From SBAX01 sp964646605 (GTDB taxonomy: Bacteria; Planctomycetota; Phycisphaerae; UBA1845): 40,258 bases of DNA. Made by a program: the position numbers and the translations under genes. A model generated the notes under the pieces. The model was not told the DNA's origin. It ran no database searches and saw only the letters and a list, made by a program, of their open reading frames with translations. The stretch spans positions 1 through 40,258 of the forward strand of contig CAZYEX010000027.1 of NCBI GenBank assembly GCA_964646605.1, in the 5' to 3' direction. Of this stretch, positions 25,153-34,305 are shown piece after piece. Numbering within the stretch: the first letter of the stretch is position 1; every line of letters begins with the position of its first letter.

Positions 25153-27414
25153 ATGCAGAGGGTTCAAAGCGGCGGAGGTTGGTCGGCGATTCGGTATGCC
25201 TGGCGCATGGCCCGGCGTTCGGGCGGGGTCGTCAAGTTTGTTCGCAGCTTATCCTCGCGGAACGCATGCAAGACTTGCGCCCTGGGAATGGGCGGGCAAG
25301 CGGGCGGCATGGTCGATGAGGCCGGTCGGTTTCCCGAGGTCTGCAAGAAGTCGATGCAGGCCATGGCCGCCGACATGCAGGGGCGGGTCGAACCGCGCTT
25401 CTTCGCCGACTATGGATTCGACGCTCTGCAACGATTCTCCCCACGCGAACTGGAGGCCATGGGGCGCCTCGTCGAGCCGGTCTACGCGGGCCCGGGGGAC
25501 ACGCACTATCGCGCGATCTCGTGGGACGACGCGATCCAACGTTGTGTCACGATTCTCAAGCGAACAGCGCCGGATGCGAACTTTTTCTACGTGAGCGGAC
25601 GGTCGTCGAACGAGGCCGGGTTCCTCTTGCAATTGTTCGCCCGGCTCTACGGCACCAACAACGTCAACAACTGCAGTTACTATTGTCACCAGGCGAGCGG
25701 GGTCGGACTCAGCGGGGCTCTGGGGACGGGCACCGCGACGGTGGTGCTCGAAGACTTGGAGCGCTGCGACATTCTTTTTCTGATCGGGGGCAATCCGTCG
25801 TCCAATCATCCCCGTCTGATGCGGGCCCTGATGAAGCTTCGCCGACGAGGCGGTGAGGTCGTGGTCATCAACCCCCTTCGGGAGACGGGGCTGGTCAACT
25901 TTAGCGTGCCTTCCGATCCGCGGAGTCTGCTGTTCGGCTCGACGATTGCGAGCGAATACGTTCAACCGCACATCGGGGGCGACATCGCTTTGCTCACCGG
26001 CATCGCCAAGCGGATCCTCGAAATGGGCCGCGGCGACACAGGGTTCGTGGAGAATTGCACCACGAGCGGCGGGGAGTTTTGCGAATACGTCGAACGGATT
26101 TCGTGGGATGAAATCGTCGAGCGCTGCGGCGTGGAGAAGGCGGTCATCGAACGTGTAGCGGAGAAGTATGCGACGGCCCAGCGGGCGATCTTCGCCTGGA
26201 CCATGGGGATTACCCATCACCTGCACGGCGTGGACAACGTCCGTGCCATCGTGAACCTGGCCTTGCTTCGCGGGATGGTGGGTCGTCCCGGGGCCGGACT
26301 GCTGCCCATCCGCGGACACAGCAACGTGCAGGGCATTGGGTCGATGGGAGTCACGCCGGCGCTGCGACAAGCGGTGTTTACCCGGCTCGAAGAACATTTC
26401 GGTGTCAACCTTCCGACGTCGAAAGGGCTGGACACGCTCTCTTGCGTCGACGCGATGCACGACGGTCGGATGCGCGGCGGGTGGTGTCTGGGCGGCAATC
26501 TGTTCGGGGCGAGCCCGGATGCCCGGCGTACGCGCGAAGCGTTTGGGAAGCTCGATTCCATGGTCTACTTCAGCACGACCCTCAACACGGGACATGCCTG
26601 GGGTCGGGCGAAGGAGACGATGGTTCTTCCCATGCGCGTCCGCGACGAGGAGTCGCAACCGACCACGCAGGAGTCGATGTTCAGCTACGTTCGGCTCAGC
26701 GAGGGAGGCCCCAGTCGGCACGACGGTCCGCGCGGCGAGGTCGAGACCATCGCCTCTATTGCTCGCGGCGTCCTGGGCGACGACGGACCGATCGACTGGC
26801 GGTCTCTGCTGGAACATCGCAACGTTCGCAAGTTGATCGCGACGGTCGTCCCGGGGTACGAGTCGATCGCCGACATCGACGACACGCGGCGAGAGTTCCA
26901 CGTCGGCGGGCGAACGTTCCATCAACCCAAGTTCGCTACGGCGGACGGGCGGGCAAAGTTTCACGTCGTTACCCTGCCGCATGGTGACGAGCTGAACGGT
27001 CGCATGCGCCTGATGACCATCCGTAGCGAGGGGCAGTTCAACACCGTGGTGTACGAAGACGAGGACATCTATCGCGGCCAGGAGCGGCGGGACGTCATCC
27101 TCATGAACTCCGCGGACATCGCCCGACTCGGATTGCAAATGGATCAATCGGTCACGGTGCGGAGCGCCTGCGGCGAAATGGGGCGGATTCGAGTGCGTGA
27201 AGCGCCGATCCGCGCCGGCAACGCGGCCATGTACTATCCAGAGGCCAACGTCCTGGTCCCCGCGCAGGCGGATGGGGAGTCGCGGACCCCGGCGTTCAAG
27301 TCGGTGTGGGTGGAGGTCGTTGCGGATGGCTTGGGCGAACGGGTGCAGATCGGCGTGCCGCGGATGGCCTCGGCGAGCTTATCGGCCCACCGACCACCCC
27401 TCCAGGCGTGTTAG
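25153..27414 (+). CDS. FdhF/YdeP family molybdopterin oxidoreductase
   Basis: The 753-residue product has the family opening GGGWSAIRYAW, an unusual short iron-sulfur-like pair in NACKTCALGMGGQAGGM, the cofactor-domain blocks YVSGRSSNEAGFLLQLFARL, NCSYYCHQASGVGL, FLIGGNPSSNHPRLM, VVVINPLRETGL and the C-terminal beta-barrel MTIRSEGQFNTVVYEDEDIY. This is the 'formate dehydrogenase alpha-like' YdeP group, linked in E. coli to acid resistance; the true substrate is unknown. It lacks an N-terminal 4Fe-4S domain with four Cys. Start is uncertain: the frame is open from 25057, but homology begins after the ATG at 25153. No fdhD or moco gene is nearby. Between 24658 and 25152 I see no gene. Confidence 0.88.
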   Translation: MQRVQSGGGWSAIRYAWRMARRSGGVVKFVRSLSSRNACKTCALGMGGQAGGMVDEAGRFPEVCKKSMQAMAADMQGRVEPRFFADYGFDALQRFSPRELEAMGRLVEPVYAGPGDTHYRAISWDDAIQRCVTILKRTAPDANFFYVSGRSSNEAGFLLQLFARLYGTNNVNNCSYYCHQASGVGLSGALGTGTATVVLEDLERCDILFLIGGNPSSNHPRLMRALMKLRRRGGEVVVINPLRETGLVNFSVPSDPRSLLFGSTIASEYVQPHIGGDIALLTGIAKRILEMGRGDTGFVENCTTSGGEFCEYVERISWDEIVERCGVEKAVIERVAEKYATAQRAIFAWTMGITHHLHGVDNVRAIVNLALLRGMVGRPGAGLLPIRGHSNVQGIGSMGVTPALRQAVFTRLEEHFGVNLPTSKGLDTLSCVDAMHDGRMRGGWCLGGNLFGASPDARRTREAFGKLDSMVYFSTTLNTGHAWGRAKETMVLPMRVRDEESQPTTQESMFSYVRLSEGGPSRHDGPRGEVETIASIARGVLGDDGPIDWRSLLEHRNVRKLIATVVPGYESIADIDDTRREFHVGGRTFHQPKFATADGRAKFHVVTLPHGDELNGRMRLMTIRSEGQFNTVVYEDEDIYRGQERRDVILMNSADIARLGLQMDQSVTVRSACGEMGRIRVREAPIRAGNAAMYYPEANVLVPAQADGESRTPAFKSVWVEVVADGLGERVQIGVPRMASASLSAHRPPLQAC

Positions 27415-27498
27415 CCGGCCTTGGCGGACCGGAAACCGCCCCATTGCAACTAACTCCCGGAGATGCCGACTGTCTTGCTGGATGAAGGGACGATAGCC

Positions 27499-27855
27499 AT
27501 GGAACTTCTGACGCTCACCTTTCTGGTTTTCGTGCTGGGCGGACCTCCCGCACCGGTGAGTCCGGTCGGACCTCGTCCAGCGATTCAGGCGACGGGCATC
27601 GGATACCCGCCTCGGGGCATGAGCCCCGCGCAGGGAAAGCTGATGGCACGGCGCGCGGCCGAGGTCGCAGCAACAAGGAATCTGGCACTCAAGGTGGACC
27701 CCACCCGTCGAACTGGCGTTCCGCCATTCCGGTACGTGTCCACACGGTTTTTGCCCGACGGATCGGTGGAGGTGGTTGTCGAGGCGCGAGCTGCCTCTCC
27801 GATTCGCAGCCCTGGATCCTGGCCGACGGCGAAGCGCCGACCTAACGGGCCCTGA
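27499..27855 (+). CDS. Small exported protein, LPP20-like
   Basis: 118 residues from the ATG at 27499 (GAAGGGA nine to fifteen bases upstream). It begins with a short signal sequence (MELLTLTFLVFVLGGPPAP) and a proline-rich linker, then ATGIGYPPRGMSPAQGKLMA and RRAAEVAATRNLALKV, which resemble the core of LPP20-type proteins ('G.G......a...A..AA...A..NLA'). There is no lipobox Cys. Such proteins are periplasmic or envelope-associated with poorly defined roles. It ends inside the 3' end of the convergent diguanylate cyclase gene, with 14 bases of overlap. Confidence 0.6.
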   Translation: MELLTLTFLVFVLGGPPAPVSPVGPRPAIQATGIGYPPRGMSPAQGKLMARRAAEVAATRNLALKVDPTRRTGVPPFRYVSTRFLPDGSVEVVVEARAASPIRSPGSWPTAKRRPNGP

Positions 27856-29356
27856 CCGCGGTGGGGGCGCGGGCGGCCCGCTTGGGTCCGGCGAAGGCGA
27901 CTTGGTTTCGTCCCGCACACTTGGCGGCGTAGAGCTGTTCGTCGGCGGCGCGAATCAGCGTCGCCGCGGCGTTCACTTCCGTCATCTCGGTGAGAAGTCC
28001 GACTCCGACGCTGATGGTGATCTTCAAGTCGCGCCCCTCCCATTGCAGGGCGAGGGATTGGACGCTGGTACGCAGACGCTCGGCCAGGAACACGGCCCCT
28101 TCCGCGGCCGTACCGGGGGCGACCACCGCGAACTCCTCGCCGCCGAAGCGGGCGAGGTAATCGATCTTGCGGATGTTCTCATCCAGCACTCGGGCAACGG
28201 CCTGCAACACGCGGTCGCCCGCGAGGTGTCCGTGGGTGTCGTTAAAGGCCTTGAACTTGTCGACGTCGATCATCAGCAAGGCCAAGGGCGCGGCGCTCCG
28301 CGCCAGCCTCTCGATCTCCAGCGACAAGCGGGCGTCGAACGCCGCCCGGTTGCCTACTCCGGTGAGCGGATCGGTCGTGGCCCGTCGCAAGAGGTCCTCC
28401 TGTTGTCGGGCCATGGACTGGTTTTCGAGGTGCATGGCCATGCTCAGTTCGGTGATCCGCTCGCGGATTTCCGTCTCGATCTCCGGTCCCGACAACAGTC
28501 GCCCCTTGGTGAGTTCGAGCATGACCCGGGTTTGTTCGACTTCCGCAGAGACCTGGGCCAACGCCGCGGTGCCAGCGTCGGGTTCCAACCCGAAACGGCT
28601 GTGGGCGGCTTCGAGAAAAACATTGGCTTCCAACCGCCGCCCGCGTCTATCGGGGCAAACGACACCCGCAGCGAGTTCCGCGACTTCGAGGATCTGCGCC
28701 AACCATGTCGCTTCGCCCCCATCTTCCAGGGTGCGGAACGTCTCCACGGCGCGGCACAGCGACTCTGGGATTCCCCAGGCGCGCAAGAGCTGCCCGCCGA
28801 TCTGGGGGTAGGTACCCCCAAGCGCCGCCTCTTCCAACGCGGGCAGGTCCCGCGGAATGTACTCGGCGGACGCGAGGACTTGGGCGTACACCTCCGGCAA
28901 TCCCGAGGCCAGCGCCGAGCGGCCGAGCTGACTGAGCAAACCGCCGACAAACGCCTCCTGCGCCGAACCGGTCTTGGTGAGTGCCGCAAGCACGCGAGCG
29001 GCCACGCCGCAGGTCAGCGATTGCAGGGCGAAATGGTGGGAATCAAACCCGGGGCAGATCTTCGCGCCTCCGCCGGAAAGGACGGAGAAGGACAGGGCCA
29101 TCATCTTGACGCCCCGAATCCCGGTGAGGCTCACCGCTTGGGTCAGGGAGGTGACCTCGCGTCCCACGCCGGCCATGGGGGAGTTGACGAATCGAAGAAT
29201 CTTGGCCGACAGCCCCGGGTCCATGGCGATCGTGTCGGCGATCTCCTTCACCGACACGTCGGTACGGCGAGTCAATTCAAGAAGGCGCAGGACCACGCCG
29301 GGCGGGGTGGGAAGCCTGCCGCCCTTTTCCAAACGTGAGAATAGATCCGCCAACAT
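27842..29356 (-). CDS. HDOD-GGDEF diguanylate cyclase
   Basis: A 504-residue cytoplasmic protein. Residues about 10-200 form an HDOD domain (PTPPGVVLRLLELTRRTDVS, DPGLSAKILRFVNSP, AVSLTGIRGVKMMAL). A helical linker leads to a GGDEF domain from about 335: ATTDPLTGVGNRAAFD, LMIDVDKFKAFNDTHGHLAG and the active-site loop FGGEEF. Five residues before it stands RKID, a perfect RxxD inhibitory site, so c-di-GMP product inhibition is expected. HDOD domains usually sense or scaffold. Start 29356 is set by AAAGGAGT upstream; the frame is open to 29515 but unsupported. Confidence 0.92.
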   Translation of the reverse strand: MLADLFSRLEKGGRLPTPPGVVLRLLELTRRTDVSVKEIADTIAMDPGLSAKILRFVNSPMAGVGREVTSLTQAVSLTGIRGVKMMALSFSVLSGGGAKICPGFDSHHFALQSLTCGVAARVLAALTKTGSAQEAFVGGLLSQLGRSALASGLPEVYAQVLASAEYIPRDLPALEEAALGGTYPQIGGQLLRAWGIPESLCRAVETFRTLEDGGEATWLAQILEVAELAAGVVCPDRRGRRLEANVFLEAAHSRFGLEPDAGTAALAQVSAEVEQTRVMLELTKGRLLSGPEIETEIRERITELSMAMHLENQSMARQQEDLLRRATTDPLTGVGNRAAFDARLSLEIERLARSAAPLALLMIDVDKFKAFNDTHGHLAGDRVLQAVARVLDENIRKIDYLARFGGEEFAVVAPGTAAEGAVFLAERLRTSVQSLALQWEGRDLKITISVGVGLLTEMTEVNAAATLIRAADEQLYAAKCAGRNQVAFAGPKRAARAPTAVRAR

Positions 29357-29624
29357 TGCCAGACTCCTTTCCCGTTTTCGAACTCCGAAGACGGCGCCAC
29401 GCTTCAGCGCTTGGTTCGTTGCGGCCACAGCACTCTTCGGAGAGCCGACCGTTTGGGAAATTCTGTCAGAGGTAGTGTTCACGGACCCTTTCGATCGTCG
29501 GGCCCCGACCGCCATCCAACCGCCCGGACAACATCGGCGTGTCTGTGCGAATACCTTAAGGGTTTTCCCGCATACGATATGGGACGGCGATGCGGGGTCC
29601 GAAGACTCCGATGCGGGTTTGCGG

Positions 29625-30701
29625 TTACGAGGAGTCGGCGAGAAGGAAGGCTTCTCGGCTGGCGCGGTTGGTGGAGAGGGCGTACTGATAAGGGTGACCC
29701 TCGAGAATGCGGACCCGCGGTTTCACGTCGCGCAACATGCGTTCCAATTGGTCCATCGAGGGAATGCCGTCGCTGCGGTAGGACACGACGAGCACGCTTT
29801 TCCGAAAGCGGTCGAACACGTCGCGGAATGCCTCGTGAATCCGCCTCGGATCGGTCCAGGGTTGAGGCTGTCGCCGGAGCGGACGATGCCGAAAGCGCAA
29901 GTCCATCCGCTCCTCCCAGTGATCGTAGTCGACCATCCCTTCCAGGAAGTGATAAAACTGCTGGTAATCGACGCCCACACCGCGCCCGTTCATGTAGGGC
30001 GGGTCGATATAGACAAGATCGAAATCGGGCTTGATGGTCAGGACATCTCCACACGTCGCCCGGCTGCAATCGCCCCCGTCCATCACGGCGCGGTTGGCTT
30101 CGTGGGCGAAGCGCCGGAAATGTTCCGGGAACGGCCGGTCCCAGGTCACCTTGTTGCCGAACGTGCGGGTCACCGACGCCGTACGCATGTAGAGGTTTCC
30201 TCGATGGAAAAGGTTGTATGGACGCTTGACCATCGCCGACTGGAATAACGCGAACCAGGCGAGGGCTCGCTTGTACTTGTCGGTCATGGCACGGATGTTC
30301 CCGACGGCCACGTCTAGCCAACGGTTCTCCTCGGCCGTGAAATAGACGCCCTCGAACATCCGCTCGATGAAGTCGCCATACGGCACACCGGTCCGACGGC
30401 GACCGATCGAATCGATCTCGTCCTCGGTGAGGGTGACGGAATCGTTTTCGATGAGGGCCAGCCCGATCTGATGGTTGAACGCCAGGACATCGTTGTAGGT
30501 GACGTGCTTGCCTTCGCGCTTGAGGGCGTGGGCCATGGCCCCGGTCCCCCCAAAGGCGTCAAGAACCGTAGTGAAGTCGTAACCGCCTAGATATTCGACG
30601 ATGCCCGCGGCCAGCTTCCGCTTGCTGCCTTGGTAGCGGGTCGAAGGAAATTGCGGGCGGTGCAATGGGAGTCCCGGCAGCGTCGGGGTCGTCGCCGTCA
30701 T
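29625..30701 (-). CDS. D12-class (Dam-like) N6-adenine DNA methyltransferase
   Basis: A 358-residue methyltransferase. Near the N-terminus are FPSTRYQGSKRKLA and motif I VLDAFGGTGAMAHALKREG; motif IV is DPPY within FDLVYIDPPYMNGRGVGVDY. This order (F.GG..., then DPPY) defines the alpha/D12 class that methylates adenine N6 within a target site. The middle holds a larger recognition region than in E. coli Dam (278 residues). It begins six bases after the stop of the OLD-like ATPase, so it is very likely co-translated with it. It could be the self-protection half of a restriction-like system; the sequence recognised cannot be told. Confidence 0.88.
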   Translation of the reverse strand: MTATTPTLPGLPLHRPQFPSTRYQGSKRKLAAGIVEYLGGYDFTTVLDAFGGTGAMAHALKREGKHVTYNDVLAFNHQIGLALIENDSVTLTEDEIDSIGRRRTGVPYGDFIERMFEGVYFTAEENRWLDVAVGNIRAMTDKYKRALAWFALFQSAMVKRPYNLFHRGNLYMRTASVTRTFGNKVTWDRPFPEHFRRFAHEANRAVMDGGDCSRATCGDVLTIKPDFDLVYIDPPYMNGRGVGVDYQQFYHFLEGMVDYDHWEERMDLRFRHRPLRRQPQPWTDPRRIHEAFRDVFDRFRKSVLVVSYRSDGIPSMDQLERMLRDVKPRVRILEGHPYQYALSTNRASREAFLLADSS

Positions 30702-30707
30702 GCATCC

Positions 30708-32459
30708 CTACTCGGCATCGCCGCGTTTGGCGCGGCTTGCAATGGCCACGATTCCATCGAGCTTCTGAGCGACCTCCGCGTCGATTTGGTCCTTCGGCGT
30801 GAGGGAGGCGAGCATGTGGTAATCAGACTTTCGGAGTTCGATCGGAAGTTGGAGCTTCTCGAAGTACGCTTTGAAAAGCGGATCGAGAAGATCGTCGGTG
30901 AGCTTCTTGTTCCCCCACCACGCATGCAAAGGGTCCCGAAGCGCCACGGGAGGGACCAGATCCGCAATGAGACCGCGCATGATCCGCTCGCGCTGCTCAG
31001 CCTCAGCACGTCCAAACAAGTCGTCGTCCAGGTCATGGCGGGCATAGGCCGCAAGGACCTCGACGGTGCAGAAATAGTTCTCGATCTCACGGCGGATCCA
31101 CATCAACTCCGACAACTCGGGGGCCTCGTCCAGCTTCTTTTCCAGCCGATCGTAGATGGCAACGCCGAGCAGTTTTTCGTGCGCGAAGCGCAGCCCCCGG
31201 AAGTGATTCCGAGCGGCCTGCGGCGTGTTGCCGACATAGTGGACGAACGGGTCCTCGAGTATCTCGGCGGCGGGGTGGTCGAGTCGCGCTGCGAAGGCGC
31301 GAAGGATGGCGAGATCGGTGGAACCTTCCAGATACAGCACCCAACCCTTCAGCTCGGCAAGGTAGTAGTCTTCCCAACCAATTTCTTTGAGCGCTTTCAG
31401 TATTTGGGTCTTCCCGTCGTTCAAAGCGTGCGGCCTGCCGACGAACGCGATGACGGTCCCGCTTCCTGCCGCCTCGTTGAGGAGAACCTCGGAGTGGCTC
31501 GCGGCGATAACTTGCGAACCTTGCTGGTAGGCGACGTCAGTCAACCGCTGGTAGATCTGGCGCTGCCGCAGGATTTCCAAGTGCGCGTCGGGCTCGTCGA
31601 GCAGCAACACGCTCCGTGGATTCGCATAGAGATGCGCAAAAAGTAGGAGCGCCTGTTGAAGTCCGCGTCCGGCCGATGAAAGGTCAAGCCGCGTGCCGGT
31701 CCGTTCCCGGTACGCCATAGTGATTTCGCCGCGCTCGGCGATGTACTTCGGGGCTAGAAGCCCGACCCCGAAAAGGCGCTCTGCATGCACCACGAGCGCG
31801 TCCCAATCGGACTGAGCCTCCGTTTTGGAGTGGATCTGAAAACACAGATTTCGAAGCACCTGGGCGGTCTGCCCCTCACCGATGAGCACGTTGATCCTGC
31901 CTGGCTCCCACTTCGGCTCCATCGCGGCGAGCCCCGACATGGGCGGCAAGTAAGCAACGTGAACGTGCGCCGCCTCGCGTGGAACCTCCATGCGTTGAGG
32001 CTTATCACCGTTCCCTGTACGAAGCGGACGACAATAAAACGATTCGTCGTTCGCATAATCGAACTCAAGACCACAGCACCATGCCTTGTCGTTCGTGATT
32101 CCGTCAACGATCAGGTCGATTCGAACGGTGTCAGTCTTGGGCTTCTTCTTTCCGGTCTTTTCATCCAAAACCTGCTCGACGTCGCGGACGTGCAGATCGC
32201 GCCAGAGCAAGTTGGCGTCCGGGACCGGAATCGAGATGAGATCGCGCCGGTTGATCGTGACGCCCGGCCGTTTTTCGGGCGAGGCCTTGCCCTCGCGCTT
32301 TTCGTTCCAGCGTCGGAGTCCGATTTCCCAGAGGGCCAAGGCCTGGAGCGCCGTGGTCTTCCCTGAGTTGTTGGGGCCGATGAGCACGACAGCCCGTCCA
32401 AGCTCGATGTCCACATCTACGAATCGCTTGAAGTTTCGGACGCGCAGTCGGGTCAGCAT
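30708..32459 (-). CDS. OLD-family AAA/ABC-type ATPase with C-terminal TOPRIM nuclease-like domain
   Basis: A 583-residue protein beginning MLTRLRVRNFKRF. Walker A is IGPNNSGKTT; the ABC signature is LSSAGRGLQQALLL; Walker B is SVLLLDEPDAHLE, then AASHS with the switch His. From about residue 370 comes a TOPRIM-like half: GWVLYLEGSTDLAILRAFA carries the catalytic Glu, and ELMWIRREIENYFC fits the OLD family. The acidic DxD site is not obvious (IYDRLEKK is the best candidate). OLD nucleases and relatives (GajA) cut DNA in antiphage systems. Starts 10 bases after pyrG and ends six bases before the methylase: a compact cassette. Confidence 0.85.
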   Translation of the reverse strand: MLTRLRVRNFKRFVDVDIELGRAVVLIGPNNSGKTTALQALALWEIGLRRWNEKREGKASPEKRPGVTINRRDLISIPVPDANLLWRDLHVRDVEQVLDEKTGKKKPKTDTVRIDLIVDGITNDKAWCCGLEFDYANDESFYCRPLRTGNGDKPQRMEVPREAAHVHVAYLPPMSGLAAMEPKWEPGRINVLIGEGQTAQVLRNLCFQIHSKTEAQSDWDALVVHAERLFGVGLLAPKYIAERGEITMAYRERTGTRLDLSSAGRGLQQALLLFAHLYANPRSVLLLDEPDAHLEILRQRQIYQRLTDVAYQQGSQVIAASHSEVLLNEAAGSGTVIAFVGRPHALNDGKTQILKALKEIGWEDYYLAELKGWVLYLEGSTDLAILRAFAARLDHPAAEILEDPFVHYVGNTPQAARNHFRGLRFAHEKLLGVAIYDRLEKKLDEAPELSELMWIRREIENYFCTVEVLAAYARHDLDDDLFGRAEAEQRERIMRGLIADLVPPVALRDPLHAWWGNKKLTDDLLDPLFKAYFEKLQLPIELRKSDYHMLASLTPKDQIDAEVAQKLDGIVAIASRAKRGDAE

Positions 32460-32469
32460 GGGACTGCCC

Positions 32470-34269
32470 TCACGCCGAGGCCGTGGGGGCGCCTAGGGAG
32501 TCGGTGGGGGTTCGTTGGCGGGATTCGGCGGGTTGGGGATCGGCGACCTCGACGCCTCGGCGCCGCAGGGCGGCGCGGACGAGTCCCACGAACATCGGCT
32601 GGGGGTGCAACGGGCGACTGGTGAGTTCGGGATGGGCTTGGGTCGCCAGGAAGAAAGGATGTCTGTGGCGGGGCAGTTCCATGACCTGCATGATGGGATG
32701 ATCGGGACTGCGCCCGGAGAAGACGACTCCGCCGCGTTCCAGGGCCTGGATGTATCGCGGCTCGACCTCGTAACGATGGCGAAAACGCAGGCGGATGCGA
32801 TCGGCCCCGCCGCACAGCTCCGAAATCACGCTGCCCGCCTTGAGCACGACGTCATAACCGCCCAGGCGCATGTTCCCGCCCAAACCCTCGATCTTCTTTT
32901 GCTCGGGTAGAAGGTCGATCACCGGATCGGGGCAGTCGGGTTCGATCTCCGTGCTGCATGCGTGCGACAGGCCGCAGACGTTGCGGGCATACTCGATCAC
33001 CGCGATCTGCATTCCGTAGCAAATGCCCAAATAGGGCATGCCCTGCTCGCGCACGTACTTGATGCAGGCGATTTTCCCGTCCACCCCGCGATGCCCGAAT
33101 CCGCCGGGCACGATCACCCCGTCGAGCCTGCCCAGCCGCTCGTCGGAGTTGGCGTCGTTGAGGTCCGCGCTGTCCACCCATTCGAGTTGCACCTTGGCCC
33201 CAAGGTGCGTTCCGGCGTGTTCGATGGCATGAATGATGCTGGCATAACTATCGCGGACGGTGGTGTACTTGCCGATGATCCCGATGGTGATGGCGTGTTC
33301 CGCACCGCGGAAGCGGGCGATGTATCCGCTCCAGATCCTCCGCCCTTGTTCTTCCTTCGTCGCGTCGACCTTGTCGGTGAGGTTGAGCAACTCGACCACG
33401 GCTGCGTCGATGCCGGCGCCGCGAAGCATCTCCGGGATTACGTAGACACTGTCGCAATCGTGCATGGAGAAGACGCGGTCCATGGGCACGTTGGCGAACA
33501 GGGCGATTTTCTCGCGCACCTTTTTGCCTACCGGCGCTGCCGCCCGGCACGCGATGATGTCCGGGTGAATCCCCGCGGCGTTGAGCAATTTGAGGTTGAG
33601 CTGCGCGGGCTTGGACTTCTGTTCGCCCAATGCGCTCGGCGCGACGATGTAGGTCAGGGCCACGAAACAGAAGTTCGCCGGTCCCTCCTCATAGGACATC
33701 TCGCGGACGGCTTCGATGAGGTAGGCGTTCTCCACGTCTCCGACCGTTCCGCCGATCTCCACGAACACGACGTCGGCCTCGGTGGCCGTGGCCAGTTCCC
33801 GCAGGCGGAGCTTCACCTCGCCGGTGACATGGGGGATCATCTGCACGTCGCGGCCCAGGTAGCGCCCCTCGCGCTCCTTTTCCAATACCGAGGAGAGAAT
33901 CTGCCCGCTGGTGGTGAAGTTCAGCCGCGATAGGTCCTGGTTGAGCATCCGCTCGTAGGTGCCCAAGTCCATGTCGCACTCCATCCCGTCGTCGAGTACA
34001 AAGACCTCCCCGTGACGAAAGGGGTTGAGCGTGCCGCTGTCGCGATTGAGGTAGCCTTCCAGTTTGATCGGGGTGACGGTCACGCCCTTGTCTTGCAGAA
34101 TCTTGGCCAGGGAGCTGGAGAAGATACCTTTGCCGAGCCCGCTCATCACCGTGCCAACGACGACGACGTACTTGGTCTTACCCGGTTCGTACCCGGCGGG
34201 CATGGGAGTGAAAAACTCGGTTTCTTCCGACAATTGGCCGAGCCGCGAGAGGTTGTTTTCTGGTCTCAT
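32470..34269 (-). CDS. pyrG: CTP synthase with atypical N-terminal motifs
   Basis: A 599-residue enzyme that makes CTP from UTP and glutamine. The synthetase domain has VGTVMSGLGKGIFSSSLAKI where most enzymes have TGGVVSSLGKG, and LEGYLNRDSGTLNPFRHGEV in place of IDPYINxDxGTMSPxxHGEV; the metal/ATP acidic residues (LDDGMECDMDLGTYER; VEIGGTVGDVEN) are kept. The glutaminase domain is normal: VPGGFGHRGVDGK and nucleophile Cys in YLGICYGMQ. There is an N-terminal extension of about 30 residues and a C-terminal tail of about 25. It lies 36 bases downstream of kdsB, which consumes CTP. Confidence 0.93.
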   Translation of the reverse strand: MRPENNLSRLGQLSEETEFFTPMPAGYEPGKTKYVVVVGTVMSGLGKGIFSSSLAKILQDKGVTVTPIKLEGYLNRDSGTLNPFRHGEVFVLDDGMECDMDLGTYERMLNQDLSRLNFTTSGQILSSVLEKEREGRYLGRDVQMIPHVTGEVKLRLRELATATEADVVFVEIGGTVGDVENAYLIEAVREMSYEEGPANFCFVALTYIVAPSALGEQKSKPAQLNLKLLNAAGIHPDIIACRAAAPVGKKVREKIALFANVPMDRVFSMHDCDSVYVIPEMLRGAGIDAAVVELLNLTDKVDATKEEQGRRIWSGYIARFRGAEHAITIGIIGKYTTVRDSYASIIHAIEHAGTHLGAKVQLEWVDSADLNDANSDERLGRLDGVIVPGGFGHRGVDGKIACIKYVREQGMPYLGICYGMQIAVIEYARNVCGLSHACSTEIEPDCPDPVIDLLPEQKKIEGLGGNMRLGGYDVVLKAGSVISELCGGADRIRLRFRHRYEVEPRYIQALERGGVVFSGRSPDHPIMQVMELPRHRHPFFLATQAHPELTSRPLHPQPMFVGLVRAALRRRGVEVADPQPAESRQRTPTDSLGAPTASA

Positions 34270-34305
34270 CGTTTTGGCGCCGGTTGTTCACCGGCGTCCT
34301 TTCGG

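Noticed and set aside
25249..27147. 632-codon leftward ORF across the molybdopterin oxidoreductase
   Set aside because: Antisense shadow caused by high GC at third positions; the opposite strand encodes a complete recognised protein.
27776..29338. 520-codon rightward ORF across the diguanylate cyclase
   Set aside because: Antisense shadow; the HDOD and GGDEF motifs on the other strand are unmistakable.
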